From positions 4,898,001 to 4,962,000 of the forward strand of contig NC_135118.1 of NCBI RefSeq assembly GCF_050908995.1: DNA of 64,000 nt, written 5' to 3'. Under the pieces are notes generated by a model, which had not been told where the DNA came from, made no database searches, and was given only the letters and a program-made list of their open reading frames with translations. Shown one piece after another: positions 44,029-54,741 of the stretch (positions are counted from its first letter, which is position 1; each line of letters starts with the position of its first letter). Source of the stretch: Andrena cerasifolii (taxonomy: Eukaryota; Arthropoda; Insecta; Hymenoptera; Andrenidae). The position numbers and the translations under genes are program-made.

Positions 44029-44358
44029 ATGGGCGAAGTCTGCTCGGTGTTCCAAGCGACCGAGAGTTGGGCCCAGCAGCTGAAGGCTCCCGACAGCCCC
44101 TCGAAGGTCCGTGTTCCAGAGACGAGGATCGAAATCGATACGAACGACACGAACTTTGACCACGAAACGTGGAGGCAAGCTTTCCTAGTGGACGCGCCAG
44201 TTCTTCGCGGCCTGTTGTTCGGCGCGTCCACGGAGAGCAACCTCTTCGACGCCGTTTGCACGATCAATCGTTTGATCTTCTTCTACGTGATCATTGAGCG
44301 GATCAATTTGGAAGTGTTGACAGTGACCGGTGGTGGGCTTTTCGCGATGAATCGGTGA
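44029..44358 (+). CDS. Candidate coding exon, 109 codons, unidentified
   Basis: ATG in a strong Kozak context (gcagccATGG) opens a 109-codon frame with strongly C/G-ending codons (MGEVCSVFQATESWAQQLK...), balanced amino-acid composition and a hydrophobic segment (FDAVCTINRLIFFYVIIERI), ending in TGA. Codon bias contrasts with the AT-rich surroundings. An in-frame donor AAG/gtccgt at about 44106 could mean that only the first 26 codons are coding. No family recognised. It may be a single-exon gene, a first exon, or a fortuitous frame in a GC-rich regulatory patch. Confidence 0.4.
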   Translation: MGEVCSVFQATESWAQQLKAPDSPSKVRVPETRIEIDTNDTNFDHETWRQAFLVDAPVLRGLLFGASTESNLFDAVCTINRLIFFYVIIERINLEVLTVTGGGLFAMNR

Positions 44359-45933
44359 CGATGTCGCAGCACGTAAGCGTCAATGTTGCTGATGTTTTTC
44401 GTCCGCCTTGGTTAATTCGTAGGACTTGTTACGGAAGGTCCCCTTTGGGGTGGCACGGAGGAGCGGAAGGTTCACGGGAAAGAAGAGTGCAGGAGCGAAT
44501 CGATGTAGCAGGCTGATACCGGGAATGTCGGGAATATGAAGCTCTCGTGTACAGAAACGGTGACGGCTTCTGAGAGGCGACACTTCTCTACTGTTTTCGT
44601 ACTTCTTGGAAGTTCTGGTGACTGTCTACGGTTCGCGGAGAAAGTATGTTGCTTGCTTGCTAATCGAGTCCAACTGTAATTGGTTGATTTCCAATAAAAG
44701 TATGTATTGAATGTGGTACGCATTGATTAAGTCCTTCGTCTCTGCGATCATGTTTGCTGGTAGGCAGTGTCTTATTATTTATGACAATTGAACGGGACTG
44801 GGTACGAAAATATTTTAACTGCGATCTTAAAATGTAATTGGATTTAAAGGAATATATTCGATGGAGGAAATCATGTTAGAAAATTATTCGAAACACAAAA
44901 TAGACAGTAATAGTTGAGGCAGTGAGTTCAAATCAGCTGTTATTTATATTTTATTTATTTTACTTATTTATTTACTTACGGGCAGAGGCCAAGTTTGAAA
45001 ACAACTTGGAAGAAGTAATCTTATACCGTGCCAGGGCCGAATATATAATTTCAAAATTATTTCTTATTTCATTATTTGCTGGAAATAAAATAGCAGGTGA
45101 CCTTGAGTTCGATAAACTATGTTTTCGAGATTATTTTACAATTTTACTGCGCTCTTTCTCAGGACAGTGCTGACTGCAAGCATTTCATTTGGCAGATAAT
45201 GAGATAACTGTAACAGAACTTATTCCAGGATACATTTATCCAAATATAAAACAAAATAAAAATCAGGGATCAGAGATAATTCAGAGAAAAATCATTTGCT
45301 TGTTCAAATAACATAACGTTCGGATGTTTGAACATAATTTTCAGTGGTAGATTTGTACAGTATTTTATTCAAACAATGCTCAAGACTCCTTTCCAATATG
45401 GACTAAAAAAAAATAAAGGATCTTCGCTTTAAACCTATGTACATACACGTATCTTAATCATAAAATTAAGAATTTAAGTTAGGAGTGATACGGTCGTATT
45501 ATAATATTTATCCGTAACGAAAGTGAATAAAAATGTGATTATATTTCCGGCGAACAACAAGATTTCGTGTCCAAGCAGAGAGTTCCACGACCCACGATGC
45601 GCGCTCTACATCCCAGAAGCGTTTCCTACTTCTTTCCACCGAAGTCGCCGTTGACCATCATTCAGCTGGAATTCGGGGACACGAGTTTAGCGTTCCCGAA
45701 AGTCGCCAACACGCTCGGGAATCAACATACCGACGAAAGCTAAAATTAAGTCAGCCTTCCACAAGAATTGCCGCGACGTGCGCCAATAATTATCGTCGAA
45801 CTTATTTTCGGCTACGATGAGAATCACCTGCAAGGATATTAATTTTCGGCTGGCTCTGGCTACTTTCGTGTTTACCTCGCGTCGAAAGCAACTGAAATGA
45901 CGTTCTCGAGTGGCGCCTGTTTCTTAGTGTCGC
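44359..45933. other. Non-coding DNA
   Basis: GC-rich to about 44660, then AT-rich. No supported gene. Confidence 0.4.
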
Positions 45934-45937
45934 TTAA

Positions 45938-46737
45938 GGAGGTTCGATACCGGAGCAAAAATAATGAGAAATCTTTGAAAAGTGTTTTGATCTAATGTCC
46001 AAAGTGTAGTCCGCATTGTGTTAAAATTTCAAGTCGATTGACAGCACGGTTTATGAAAAAATTGAAATCAAAGTTGCGCTCTTATACACAGGCTGTTATG
46101 GGAGAAGCGATAAAATTTCTATAAAATGTTACACAGAGTGCTTAAAAATAGTGAGAAAGTCCTAAAAAGTGTTGCAATGAAAAGCTTAAGTATTCCTATG
46201 AAATTCTAAAAAAAAAAATTGGACATTTACCGTACGGTTTATTAGATAATTGAATAAATAGACAGCAATTTGCTCGTATTTTTGGAACTGCCTGAAGGAA
46301 CTGTTTGAAACGTGGCAACGCTGTACGCCAGGTAGTCATCTATACAGTGTATACTTGCACAAAGGATACAGTAAAAATTTGTAAAAACACTACCAAGCTG
46401 TAAACATGTATTTAGTAATTTGTTGCGACGCCACAAGTGTAAAGTGGAAAGAGAAAAAAAGATGGACGCAAAGCGACGTTGCCGCATTTCGCTCGCATAT
46501 TTTACGCTACTTTTAATGAAAATATTATATTTCTAACTGCATTAAACATACTTTTTGTTTAATTGAATTCCAAAACAAAATATGTAGTAATAATTTTATT
46601 AGGAATAGACATGTGAATAACATTTTTGTCTACATAATTTTTTTTTATCTAAGATTGGTATCACTGCAGAGCTCCCATGTATAAGCATAGGCTTACCCCT
46701 CTCGCCGCCTGCCCCGCAAGTGAGGTATCGAACCTCC
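45938..46737. mobile_element. TTAA-flanked 800-bp element
   Basis: Ends GGAGGTTCGATACC and GGTATCGAACCTCC (perfect), TTAA at 45934-45937 and 46738-46741. No transposase frame. Confidence 0.85.
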
Positions 46738-46931
46738 TTAAGATGTAATTAGGTACATGCAGGTACAAGGGCTTTGAAATTTCATTCACATACCTACTCG
46801 TTTTTCAAGAAAGTAAAATTAGTAAGCTTTGTGCACATCATGTCCGGAAAAAGTTTGTCTCCATGGCTTCCGTGATATAACGATAACAATTAAAGGCGAT
46901 AACTAATTAATCTAATGAAAATAACGAAATA

Positions 46932-47383
46932 CCAGCGGCCGTAGCCGTGACGGAAACACCGGTTCTCGTTAGATCACCGAAGTTAAGCATCACGGGGCGG
47001 TGTACTGGGGAAAGATGGGTGACCACCTTTCTCCCGGTGCGTTGCTGCTGTTGGGACCCGAAGGAGAGAGGAGGGAAAAAAAAATGGGACTTATAGTTCG
47101 TTGGGCAATATAAGCAAAAATTAGTTTGAAACGCCATACTGCTTAAAATACAGGAAAACAATAAAAACGAACATACATATGCGAAATTTAGATCACCGAA
47201 GTTAAGCATCACGGGGCGGTGTACTGGGGAAAGATGGGAGACCACCTTTCTCCCGGTGCGTTGCTGCTGCTGGGGGATCACGAAAATGGGACTATAGTTC
47301 GTTGGGCACAATATTAGCAAAAATAAGCTTGAAACGCCAACCTGTTTAAAACACAGGAAAACAATAAAAACAAAAAATAAACA
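46932..47383 (+). mobile_element. Dimeric 5S rRNA-headed SINE-like retroposon, 14-bp target duplication
   Basis: 452 bp flanked by a perfect AAAATAACGAAATA duplication (46918-46931, 47384-47397). Unit 1 has a 5S rRNA-derived head (about 46932-47045) with GATCACCGAAGTTAAGCAT and GATGGGTGACCAC, then a ~130-nt tail. Unit 2 begins at GATCACCGAAG (about 47190), lacking the 5S 5' part, and ends in an A-rich tail with AACAATAAAAACAAAAAATA. The head retains the A-box/IE/C-box region of the 5S promoter. Same dimer junction as 16940-17409. Confidence 0.9.
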
Positions 47384-47397
47384 AAAATAACGAAATA

Positions 47398-48656
47398 ATG
47401 ACCTGTAAAAATAAATTTCAAAATTGTATTCGATAAATAAATTATTTAGAAATGATTTATTGGCTGAATATTTTCTCCCCGGAAATACCTAATAAATCTT
47501 TCATTATGTTTCACATATTTGGCGTCTTTCCTAATATTAAATACATCTTTAGAATATATTTCATATTCCACTAATTTTGATACGTTAAAGTTAGACCAGG
47601 TAGAAGTTGGAATGCGTTACCGAAGTATTGGAACTAGGAATACCTGCCCCAGTCAGATGTTGGAACACGTGGAACTCAGAAGAATTTCATTCCTATTAAA
47701 ATACTCCAACTTCCACCTATTCTTCTCTCTTAACCACCCCATTCGGAATAACAAATTACGCCCATGCTGCTTTCTCTCTGCCATGTTTAGTAAAAACGAT
47801 ACAGGGGGTGAGTCATCTAAATCGATTCCCCCGCAAACGGTTGATTTATTAAAAAAAATATTTAAAATAAAAGTACATTGGAATTTTCATTAACAAAAAC
47901 ATACGATGCGTGTCCAGAAAATTACCATTATTCCGCATAATTCTGCCGGTAGAACGCAGTCGACGCCAATTATTAATTTGGAACGGGGGTGGTTAATGAT
48001 ACTCGTGGCGAAAATCGGGGGACGCTGCAGGAATTTCGGTTTCAGTGGCCGCAGCGAGAACTGGCCTGCGATCGAACGCAATTTACTTCAATGTCCGTGC
48101 TCCAAATCTGCGGCGCGCATCGAAAATAGACCGCGATTCCCGTCAGATGCATGAATCCGTCTGTCCGGTCCGTTTGAACGTTGGACCTCTCCTAACCGAA
48201 GCCAACTGATTTGCTGCATCGCGGAAAATATACCGTGGCGCCGTCAGTTTCGAGCAGTTTAATCCCCCTCCCTAAAGGCGCGCCGCGAGTAAATCTTGGC
48301 GTGCATCTACCGCACACCTATACGCGTTCCGCGCGTGCCCTTGCGCAACTGTTTCGCTTGATACCTGATTCACGGAAGTTTCAGGCATAAGTTAACGATC
48401 TGGCATCCGGGGAACAATCTCTTCGGTACACGTGCTTCCATTCAACACAAATAGTGCCTTACAGTGGTTCCACTTGTTCATTCTTGACGCGCCTGCTACC
48501 ACCGCGTACGTGTTTGCGAAACTTTCTCGTATACACTACTATAATGCTCATCAGTGGTTCGTTACCTATGTGTTGCCAAGTGTTTCTAGACGCGTGGAAG
48601 ATTTTTCAGAAATATATTCTTTGTGGAATAAAATTGGAGGAAATATTTGAAGTTAT
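47398..48656. other. Non-coding DNA, GC-rich at 47940-48370
   Basis: Short frames on both strands only; no domain or splice-linked exon. Confidence 0.4.
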
Positions 48657-48660
48657 TTAA

Positions 48661-49115
48661 GGGGTCATGCTCAGTCAGGAGGCCGAAAAAAGGGTGGTCT
48701 TTGGAAATTTTTTACTCAAAAGCTATAACACATTTCTCAAAAAATCTTTTTTCCTTTTAAGGATTGTATTTAGTACCGTGCATCGTATTTTTTTTATTTG
48801 AAAATATTTAGCAATAACTGAGTTATTGTCCATCACTCGAAGGTTCTCTAAAAATAAAGGCTTCTGCGATGACCACTGCTATAATATAATATAATAAGTA
48901 AATTCTTTTAAATTTTTTATTTTAGATAATCGACTTTCGAGTGATGGACAATAACTCAGTTATTTCTAAATATTTTTAAATAAAAAAATTACTATGCACG
49001 GTACCAGATGCAATCCTTAAACGAAAAAAAGATTTTTTGAGAAATGTGTTATAGCTTTTGAGTAAAAAATTTCCAAAGACCACCCTTTTTCGGCCTCCTG
49101 ACAGAGCATGACCCC
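48661..49115. mobile_element. TTAA-flanked near-perfect palindrome
   Basis: Ends GGGGTCATGCTCAGTCAGGA and the near complement; TTAA at 48657-48660 and 49116-49119. Arms of about 190 bp pair with few mismatches around a 70-bp centre. Related to 61191-61892 by its CAGGAGGCCGAAAA subterminal motif. Confidence 0.9.
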
Positions 49116-49119
49116 TTAA

Positions 49120-49953
49120 TATGTTTTGCCTTTACGAGGCACAATAAAAAAGAATTACATTTACATTTTTTTTATATGGGAGTTGGATTCCTTTATTATT
49201 AAGTCTGCGATATAATTTTTAGCGCCCCCTTTGGTTGGCGCCCTTACGCGGCGCATTACTTGCACAATGAATTCCGCCGGCCATGAATACCAAATTCCCC
49301 TTCACTCTCGTTTTCAGCGAAACAGCAGCTCGCTATGCTGGGAGTGGCGATGAACTTATAGCGTAGAAGGCAATTCGAGCGTGTATCGAGGGAATGCAAT
49401 AATACATTGTATTGTGTACTATAGAACAAAAGTCGATATAACGATTCTGTTGCTCCACGTGGAGCATGTAAAACGCATGCACGCGTAATCACACCGGAAA
49501 ACGTTTGAATCACGGATGTAGTTTGATATCAAGTATATCGGAATTATTCCACGGATGATAATGGAATGATTGCGGTTGCCCGTAGAATCCGTTGAATAGT
49601 GGTCACGAAATTCTACCTAACGATTGACATCGATAAAGCTATTCCGCGGCAAATATTTCAAACAAATGATGGAACGCTCGCGTTCGCAGGAGTATGTGTA
49701 CAAGTTGTGCGATATTTCCCTTCAAATAATAGGTTAAACGCAAATGAATGCAGGGAAGACGACTCACGCATCGCGTGACTGCATTCCTCAAAGTTTTCGA
49801 AAATTTACAGCTGTTCGTCTAGCGACGATACGAGGGTTCAAGGATACTGCGGATATCACGATGTCCTTCTTCGTAGAAAAAAGTGAGATCTTTAATGGTA
49901 ATTGAACGTGGAACGAAATCACATATTGGGTTATTATGAATTGTCTTCTGTGG
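49120..49953. other. Non-coding DNA
   Basis: No gene or bounded element supported. Confidence 0.4.
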
Positions 49954-50937
49954 CAGTGTTTTAAAATGTTTTTTCTGTCACGCCCTCATTTTGTAATATC
50001 CATGTAACTTGCCACCCCTCCTCCCCAATATATCTAATAATATTTTTAACAATATTTTAATAATTATAATTTAAGTAATAATATTTAATTATTTTATTTA
50101 GTGTGGTGGTTGTGCTTGCATATCTGGGTAGCCAGCTTTTTCTTTTTTCCATTTATGAAAAATCAGTGTTACGTCATTAAAGGAGAACCTGGTTTGGAGG
50201 GTCGAAATTTTCTATTTTCTTTTTTGTTTAATCGGTAGTAATACTCTTAGAGAATATATTCCTAAAGTTTCAGAGTGAAATTCGAAGTATTGCCCGACCG
50301 GTAACCGTAAACTTTGCTACGCTTTTTCTCAAAACAACATTTTTCAATTTGGCGGGAAAAATAGGAAAAAAAGTATTTGGTCGATCGACTTTCCTCGGGG
50401 CTTTGTAGTTAAATAATAACCACCCATCGTCGATGAGCCAAAAAGATTTATGAACAATTTAAATTAACCATGTTTCTCTCATAAAAGCATCTTATTTTTT
50501 CCTCACAACCGTAATTTTCTTTTTAAAACCCCCCAATTTTGCCAATTTTAGACTGTTTTCTTATTTTTTTAGTTTATCCATCATTTGTTTATTTGGGGCA
50601 AAAATTAAAGGCTCCATTTTCTCTGCCATTTCACAATTCCACTGGCGATGCGCATAAATGATTAGTGCATTTCGACGCGATGAACTAGAATTTTTTTAAT
50701 TAAATTTTTTGTATTGTATAAATATATATTAAAATACCTAAAGTTTTGGAAAGATTGACTTCATTTCTTTGTATTAAAAAAATTCGCGAAAATAACCTTT
50801 TCAGCGTCCAAAACCAGGTTCTCTCCTTAACACCGTATGGCAATGTACACACATTAAAATAAACATGTGTTAAGAATCGTCAACTGAAAATAACCACGGC
50901 GACTTGGGGGTCCCGACCCACAGTTTGGGAACCATTG
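49954..50937. mobile_element. hAT-like element interrupted by a TTAA MITE
   Basis: Left end CAGTGTTTTAAAATG; right end CACAGTTTGGGAACCATTG, a very common hAT terminus form. TIRs match imperfectly and no clean 8-bp duplication is seen. The element at 50181-50826 sits inside. Confidence 0.45.
50181..50826. mobile_element. TTAA-flanked element, TIR AGGAGAACCTGGTTT
   Basis: Ends AGGAGAACCTGGTTTGGAGG and the near complement; TTAA at 50177-50180 and 50827-50830. 646 bp, no coding capacity. Confidence 0.85.
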
Positions 50938-51196
50938 CGTTACAGTATCTCACATCGGTGAATTCGTTATGATAGTAATTTTCATATGACATAAAAGAAA
51001 TATAGATCTCCATTAAGAAAATTAAAGGCCATTTTCGTTGTTCAAAACTTATTCCAAATATAACAAATTGATATAAAACTTGATAAGAAACGCGCTGGAT
51101 ATTAATAAATAACGTGAGTGCCCGGTGCATACTGGGTCAGAATGGACCCCGCCGTTTTTCTACTGACCCTACAATTTACTCACAGATGTATACCTA

Positions 51197-52234
51197 TAGG
51201 GGAGACCGGAGCTAGTTGCTACGTTTTTCAGTTTTCAATTTTTTTCAACTTTGTTTGAATTAATTACTTGATAACAAATATGCTAAAATATACTTTGATC
51301 CTTCCTCTTTAATATATTGTAAATGAAAAGTTGAGAAAATTCACACAAAATGAATGAAAAAATGTTATTTGGACGAAGGTAAAATGCATCAATTTACCCC
51401 ACTGCGGGGCTAGCTGATACGTTATTCTGTTTTCATTTTTTATTTGAATTAATTACTTGTTAACAAATATGCCAAAATATACTTTGATCCTTCGTCTTTA
51501 ATATATAGTAAGCGAAAGCTTGAGAAAATACATACAAAATGAATGAAAAAATGTTATTTGGACGAAGGTAAAATGTATTAATTTACCCCACTGCGGGGCT
51601 AGTGGATACGTTATTTTGTTTTCAATTTTTTTCATTTTGTATTTGAATTACTTAATAACAAATATGCCAAAATATACTTTGGTCCTTCCTCTTTAATATA
51701 TAGTAAGCGAAAGCTTGAGAAAGTACATACAAAATGAATGAAAAAATGTTATTTGGACGATCAATTTGTATCAAAACTATTTACTTTTTCTCTGTAAAAA
51801 CGAAAACAGTTAACAAACGATTGTTAACGTCAATGTACACACTCGTACGCTGGATCGTAGGAAAGAATTGAACAACAATCTTCACATATCTCGCTCAAAT
51901 GAAGGTACACATATTGAGATCTGACATCCGTCACCATGACATCTGGTGGCGGAAAATAGAAGCGCCCGTTGGGTACACACCAATCCCTGCCTGTTCTCGT
52001 GCCGTTGCAAAAATTCCGCTGAGCGGGATTTGAGCCTGCCCAATCACAAATACTTTGCATAGAAAGGAACATTTTCCCAAAAACTACATTATCGCATATA
52101 CAACACATGTATCTTGGGCCCATATTGTCGCCACCTTGGCTAGGCCCCGCCCTCGTGTCAGACCCCAATACGGTGTCGAGATAATTCGTCTGTATCAACT
52201 ACCCCCTTGTATCAACTAGCCCCGGTCTCCCCTA
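51197..52234. mobile_element. TIR element with three tandem units and a Cys-rich ORF
   Basis: Ends TAGGGGAGACCGGAGCTAGTTG and its complement (inverted, one mismatch in the first 20). From 51210 to about 51760 there are three direct units of about 190 bp. Each starts with the GGGCTAG(C/T)TGATACGTT motif seen at the TIR and includes AAAATGAATGAAAAAATGTT. The right third carries the minus-strand ORF at 51830-52198. The superfamily is not clear; the flanking TA could be a duplication. Confidence 0.7.
51830..52198 (-). CDS. Cysteine-rich ORF inside the TIR element, unidentified
   Basis: An intact 122-codon frame starting 36 bases inside the right TIR end. It has ten cysteines in a zinc-finger-like layout (CCICD, then single Cys, WCVPNG, then CEDCCS, YECVH) and well-formed motifs such as GRFYFPPPDVMVTDVR and YVYLHLSEICEDCC. 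It is more GC-balanced than the rest of the element. The family is not recognised. It could be an element-encoded protein, an exon captured by the element, or a remnant of a longer coding region. No partner transposase is present. Confidence 0.45.
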   Translation of the reverse strand: MIQTNYLDTVLGSDTRAGPSQGGDNMGPRYMCCICDNVVFGKMFLSMQSICDWAGSNPAQRNFCNGTRTGRDWCVPNGRFYFPPPDVMVTDVRSQYVYLHLSEICEDCCSILSYDPAYECVH

Positions 52235-53554
52235 CACACATCAAAACCTTTCTCTTAAAATAATACCTTATCCCAAGTAAACGTAACAAAATGGTTGCAC
52301 TATGAATCCGCATTATCCGCGTTCTTCGGCGCGTGGACCTCAGCATACATCCCTTTCACATAAACTTCCAAGGGTAAATCGGAAGAGGAGAAAGACGAGT
52401 GAAGCATGCCGAGGAGCGCCAAAAAATATTACAAAATCCAGGGCCCCTCGAGGAGATTTCATTCCTCCCTAAGTCAACATTCCCATTGGCTTCTCATCGC
52501 CCGGCTCCCGGCAGCCCGCTGTGCCAGGTACCCGGCGTATGATATAACGCAACGATGCGGTAATGCACTCGGTCCGTTCTTGGTCGGAAAATGGTATCCT
52601 GTGTTCCACCGTTCCCTCGGCACGAAGCCAGCTTTCGATAGGCCGAATTCCCTCTGTCCGCGTGGCCACAGAGAGGCCCCGGCCTGCCAATCGGAGCTGC
52701 CCCGTGGCCTGCGGGGGGAAAAAAAGCAGGACAATCGAAACCTCAGCGGATGATTTTGTGGGCCGGCGGTGCTGTAACGACCCAGTTTGCCGCGGCCAAA
52801 CATTTGCATCGACAGCGCAGCCACCGCGACAATTACGACCGTACTACATAGCCGCGCGACGGCGCTCCGAGAGGATTTTCCCTTTTGCTTGTCTCTGTTG
52901 CTTCGCGGAACCGAGCTAACTGGGTTTAGAACAGAGAGATCTCGCTTGGGCACACTTGCCTACCGGGGAAAATCCGCGAGAGTGTGCTGGGCCGAGGAAG
53001 GGAAAGCATAGGAATGCTTCCAGTCGGACCTTTCCAGGAACGGGATATGCATACGGGGTATGACGGAATACGTGGTGGGGTCGGGAATTGGGTGATCCTT
53101 TGTGCAAAAGTAAATTGGAAATGTATAGTAACATTCTTTTGTGGGGAGCGTTTCCTTTTCGGTGAGAATCAGTTTTGAAAATTCACTCAGCTATGCTTAG
53201 GTTCGTTAAATGACGCTTTGAATGTTAATGAAAATGGGAGGGGTGATTCTTGTTCCAGGGTTAGACTCGTTGCGATATGTAGTTCGGTGACGAGAAAGAA
53301 GAACGAAGCTTTATTAATATTTTTCATTCAAGGTGTTTGCCCTTCAAAATTTTGGAAAATGTTAATAAAGGAAAATTGTTAATAAAGGTTCGGTCTTCGT
53401 TTAGAATAATTGTTCTACCAAAGCATACTACTGTTATAATTTAGCATTAAATTCGAAATAAATAGCCACTACAGTCTTCCCTTTTATATGCATCCGGACG
53501 AAGCCAACCTGCGTTCACCTAGAGAGGGAATATCGTTTACATTCCACAGACTAT
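52235..53554. other. GC-rich patch (52380-53060) and AT-rich flank
   Basis: Several overlapping frames on both strands over 52400-53180. None shows a domain, and their overlap in four frames argues for base composition rather than coding. A CpG-rich regulatory region is possible. Confidence 0.4.
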
Positions 53555-54741
53555 TTGCAAGAAAAGCTCCCGAACCTGGAAATTAAAAAAAATCCGAGCT
53601 TTGTGAATACGTAGCGGATTTCCTCGTGATTACAGCGCAATTTTTATTCGCTGCCTAAATTCACTATAAGGGGGTGAAATTATTGACCCCTTAAATTCTG
53701 GAAACTTTTCGATTTTGTGTTATAACTCGCGAACTGTAAGAATTGTAAGTTACCAAATGATAGACCTAATTAAAAGAAGTAACTTTTGTCTTGAAACTTC
53801 TTTTCTATCTCTTACAGACTGCGAGTTATAAAATAAAATCGGAAAATAGCAGAATTTTCAGGGGTTAATTTCACTCCCTTAGAGCATGGACCTAAGAATT
53901 AAATGGACGGAGCAAAAAGCTGAGGGGTCTAAGCTCGTATAAGTAAGGGGGGTGCCTGATACTGCGCATGCGGTGGTGGACGATCGGTGATTGGTTAATG
54001 AAAGTGACATATCATTGATAAGAGGCATTGCCTCTTTTATATTTTTTTATGGTTACGTTTGTCGTTGAGTTTGAAACGTTAATACGTAATTGCAACATTA
54101 TATGTTGGTGTCTTAAGACTTGGTAAAACTTATGCCACTCGTCAGTTGAGGGGCTCATATGTAAGTACATATATATATAAGTAATATATAAGTATAGTTT
54201 TATACATATAAACATATTTTAATACACCCTATATAAGCATTTCGTTTCAAATAAACCGCGACGCATGCGCACTACTCCGCCAATCACAAGTCGTCCACCA
54301 CGAATTCTCTCTTCCCGATCGACTCATAGACATATATAGACAGAGCGTAAGCCGAGGGGGGTGTAAGATTCGCGGTAAGGGGAGCGATACAGGCAAATCG
54401 GGTAACGCAGTGGTTATGTATACCGAATGCTTCCGAAGCTAACCCGACGTGCCTGTATCTGACTTCTGCCTTTTCCCCTCCAAGCCTACCGTTCCCCTCG
54501 CCTATAGTCCCAGCTTCTGCTCCGTCCATATATGTCTATGGATCGACTGGCTACACCCCCTCGTCCATGTTGAGACTTTGTGCTCCGTCCATTTAATTCT
54601 TAGGTCCATGCCTTAGAGTGAATTTGGGCAGCAAACAAAAAATGCGTTTTAATCAGGACGAAATCCTCTACATATTCACCAAGTTTCAGATTTTTTTGAA
54701 TTTCTGAGCTCGGGATCTTCCCTTGTTGGTTAAAGAATTTT
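53555..54741. mobile_element. Foldback element hosting a hAT-type insert
   Basis: Arms 53560-53700 and 54619-54741 are inverted copies (AGCTCCCGAAC... against ...CTCGGGATCTTCCC). The centre pairs through AAAAGAAGTAACTTTTGTCT. It is split by the insert at 53885-54610. Relatives: 57735-58197 and 63214-63660. Confidence 0.75.
53885..54610. mobile_element. hAT-like element with perfect 8-bp duplication
   Basis: Ends CATGGACCTAAGAATTAAAT with GGACGGAGC following, and the perfect complement (29 bp); CCTTAGAG on both sides (53877-53884, 54611-54618). Contains a further inverted pair around CATATATGTCTATG. No transposase. Confidence 0.85.

Noticed and set aside
52406..53011. Multiple 60-160 codon frames on both strands
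   Set aside because: They overlap in at least four frames in a GC-rich patch, and none has a recognisable motif.
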